Made by a program: the position numbers and the translations under genes
In this document: positions 62,300 through 64,000 of the stretch, piece by piece
Layout of the letters: each line of letters starts with the position of its first letter
Position numbering within the stretch: the first letter of the stretch is position 1
NCBI GenBank assembly: GCA_020630575.1
Contig: JAHDBD010000001.1
Coordinates: forward strand, 124,001 to 188,000
DNA from: Bernardetia sp.
GTDB lineage: Bacteria > Bacteroidota > Bacteroidia > Cytophagales > Bernardetiaceae
Length of the DNA: 64,000 nt
Reading direction: 5' to 3'
Notes under the pieces: generated by a model
The model's database searches: none
Told to the model about the DNA's origin: nothing
The model's input: only the letters and a program-made list of their open reading frames with translations

Positions 62300-64000
62300 A
62301 TGAAAGAACTTTTTGCCTTAAATAAATATTTTTATCGTTACAAATGGCATCTCTTGGGAGGCATTTTTTTCGTGTTGTTATCTTGTGTTTTTGCTATTAT
62401 TCCTGCTCAAATTGTTCGTCATGCTTTTGATTTGATAACCAATACAATCAGAATGAATGATCTGTTTGAAGGAACGGCTTCACAAGATCAAGTAATGATT
62501 ACTTTCAGAAATGTAGTCTTGCTTTATGGTGGAATTATTTTACTAATGGCTCTTATTCGTGGTGTGTTTCTGTTTCTGCAACGCCAAACCATTATCGTTA
62601 TGTCAAGGCTGATTGAATATGATTTGAAAAATGACATTTATGTTCATTATCAAAAATTACCGTTGGCTTTTTACAGAAAAAATAATACAGGCGACCTAAT
62701 GAATCGTATTTCAGAAGATGTTTCACAAGTCAGAATGTATCTAGGACCTGCCATTATGTATACAATTAATATGATTGGAACGGCAGTTTTGGTAATCTCT
62801 TATATGCTTACCATTAATGTACGCCTTACACTTTTTGCTCTTTTGCCTTTGCCTATTCTTTCTATTAGTATTTATTATGTCAATAATTTGATAAATAAAC
62901 GTTCTATCCTGATTCAACAAAGTTTGTCTAAGATGACAACATTTGTTCAAGAAGCTTTTTCAGGAATTCGTGTTATGAAGGCATATATTAGAGAAGACGA
63001 TTTTTCAAAAGAATTTGAAGGAGAAACAAAAGATTATTTTAATAAATCGCTTAGTTTGGTTCGTGTAGATTCACTTTTTATGCCTTTGATTGTTGGATTG
63101 ATTGGGTTGAGTACAATTCTGACAGTTTATGTGGGTGGAATTGAGGTAATGAGAGGAACAATTACTACAGGAAATATTGCTGAATTTGTAATTTATGTAA
63201 ATCTACTCACTTGGCCAGTTGCTTCTTTAGGTTGGGTTACTAGTCTTACACAGCGTGCAGCAGCATCACAGGAGCGCATTAATGAATTTTTGAATACAAA
63301 AAGTGAAATTCTATCAACAGTAAACAAAACAACTACAATAAAAGGAGAAGTCAAGTTTGATAATGTAACTTTTGTTTATCCAGATTCTGGGATAAAAGCT
63401 TTAGATAATGTCAGTTTTGAAATTCGTGAAGGACAAACACTTGCTATTTTGGGTACGACAGGTTCAGGTAAAAGTACGATTGCCAACCTTATTTGTAGAA
63501 TGTACGACGTAACAGAAGGCAAAATTTTGATAGACAAAACAGCTATTCAAGATTATGAAATAACCTATTTGCGTTCGAATGTTGGTTATGTTCCACAGGA
63601 AGTATTTTTGTTTTCTGACTCTATTCGTAATAATATTGCTTTTGGATTCAATGAAAATGATTTTGAAGAAAATCAGATTAAAGAGGCAGCAGCAGATGCA
63701 GACCTTCTAGAAAATATCGAACGCTTTCCTGAAGGATTCGAAACAATGTTAGGAGAACGAGGAATTACCCTTTCAGGAGGACAAAAACAACGTGTCAGTA
63801 TTGCTAGAGCAATTATTCGTAATCCAAAAATATTGATTTTGGATGATAGCCTTTCAGCAGTAGATACAAAGACAGAGAACGCCATTCTTGGAAATATGAA
63901 GCGAATAATGAAAGATAGAACATCAATTATTATTTCACATCGTGTTTCTTCTGCCAAACTTGCCGATTATATTATTTTCTTAGATGAAGGTAAAATAACT
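62300..64000 (+). CDS. ABC exporter (MdlB/MsbA-like), incomplete at the window end
   Basis: The reading frame starts at the ATG at 62300 (MKELFALNKYFYRYKWHLLG) and runs open for 567 codons off the window, so the true end is not visible. Six transmembrane helices lie in the first ~330 residues. The ATPase follows: GTTGSGKSTI (Walker A), LSGGQKQR (signature) and LDDSLSAVDTKT (Walker B/D-loop), with ISHRVSSAK (H-loop) near the edge. It belongs to the multidrug/lipid exporter half-transporters. Unlike the exporter at 48975 it has no C39 domain. Confidence 0.88.
   Translation, partial: MKELFALNKYFYRYKWHLLGGIFFVLLSCVFAIIPAQIVRHAFDLITNTIRMNDLFEGTASQDQVMITFRNVVLLYGGIILLMALIRGVFLFLQRQTIIVMSRLIEYDLKNDIYVHYQKLPLAFYRKNNTGDLMNRISEDVSQVRMYLGPAIMYTINMIGTAVLVISYMLTINVRLTLFALLPLPILSISIYYVNNLINKRSILIQQSLSKMTTFVQEAFSGIRVMKAYIREDDFSKEFEGETKDYFNKSLSLVRVDSLFMPLIVGLIGLSTILTVYVGGIEVMRGTITTGNIAEFVIYVNLLTWPVASLGWVTSLTQRAAASQERINEFLNTKSEILSTVNKTTTIKGEVKFDNVTFVYPDSGIKALDNVSFEIREGQTLAILGTTGSGKSTIANLICRMYDVTEGKILIDKTAIQDYEITYLRSNVGYVPQEVFLFSDSIRNNIAFGFNENDFEENQIKEAAADADLLENIERFPEGFETMLGERGITLSGGQKQRVSIARAIIRNPKILILDDSLSAVDTKTENAILGNMKRIMKDRTSIIISHRVSSAKLADYIIFLDEGKIT

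Noticed and set aside
62077-62325. 82-codon frame before the ABC exporter
   Set aside because: It overlaps the true ABC start at 62300 and spans a palindrome; the protein has no recognisable character.

Overview
The window is AT-rich DNA (roughly one third G+C by eye) from a member of the Bacteroidota, most likely of the Cytophagales; a Bernardetia/Flexibacter-like source is a guess from gene content. The signs are promoters of the form TAnnTTTG, an outer-membrane CarboxypepD_reg/TonB-receptor-like protein, DUF3078 and DUF6438 proteins, a type IX secretion C-terminal domain, a short primary sigma factor without region 1.1, TlpA-like redox lipoproteins, and weak or absent Shine-Dalgarno sequences. 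No tRNA, rRNA, CRISPR array or prophage was seen.

Layout. 1-4.6 kb: a coiled-coil membrane protein, an orphan D12-class adenine methyltransferase, a secreted protein and a serine hydrolase, followed by a decayed second copy of the methyltransferase 3' end. 4.7-9.2 kb: glycosyltransferase 2, an SNase-like protein, rsmG with a SpoU-type RNA methyltransferase, and a quinone oxidoreductase. 9.3-16.8 kb: outer-membrane and TonB-C-terminal-domain proteins, then the core block rpsO, pnp, primary sigma factor and a helix-hairpin-helix protein. 16.9-21.8 kb: DUF3078, DUF6438, PAP2 phosphatase, fatty acid desaturase and a CFA-synthase-like methyltransferase cut short by one TGA codon. 22-33 kb: an accessory stretch with unknown proteins, an outer-membrane receptor-like protein, DUF808, a secreted esterase, a membrane gene broken by TAG, a Uma2 nuclease and a J-domain/WG-repeat protein, punctuated by five copies of one terminator-like palindrome. 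33-37.4 kb: a RAYT (Y1 transposase) gene flanked by REP-like palindromes and by a 114-bp duplication of the 3' end of the neighbouring fused acyl-CoA mutase icmF. 37.6-44.4 kb: mutS, fumarylacetoacetase, a membrane metal-dependent hydrolase and unknown proteins. 44.5-51.2 kb: a peptide-export locus. 51.2-64 kb: a coiled-coil secreted protein, a transglutaminase-like protein, an alpha/beta hydrolase, a GT-C-like membrane protein, an M16 peptidase, a Spy-like protein, a second serine hydrolase, a DUF2071 protein and an incomplete ABC exporter.

The most notable system is at 44.5-51.2 kb. A short gene absent from a normal ORF list (48416-48616, minus strand) encodes a double-glycine leader peptide ending VNGG, followed by a Ser/Thr/Gly/Asp-rich core. 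An in-frame TAG sits four residues after the GG. It is divergent from a C39-peptidase ABC exporter, which would cleave such leaders, and lies upstream of two tandem paralogous TlpA-like thioredoxin proteins that could act on cysteines of the exported peptide. A hairpin separates the precursor from the redox genes. The second notable unit is the RAYT/REP-like element, whose palindrome also forms the rpsO terminator 22 kb away.

Three genes carry a single in-frame stop with the frame continuing sensibly beyond it (20946, 30004 and 48530). This is either real recent decay or base-level error and affects how they should be read.
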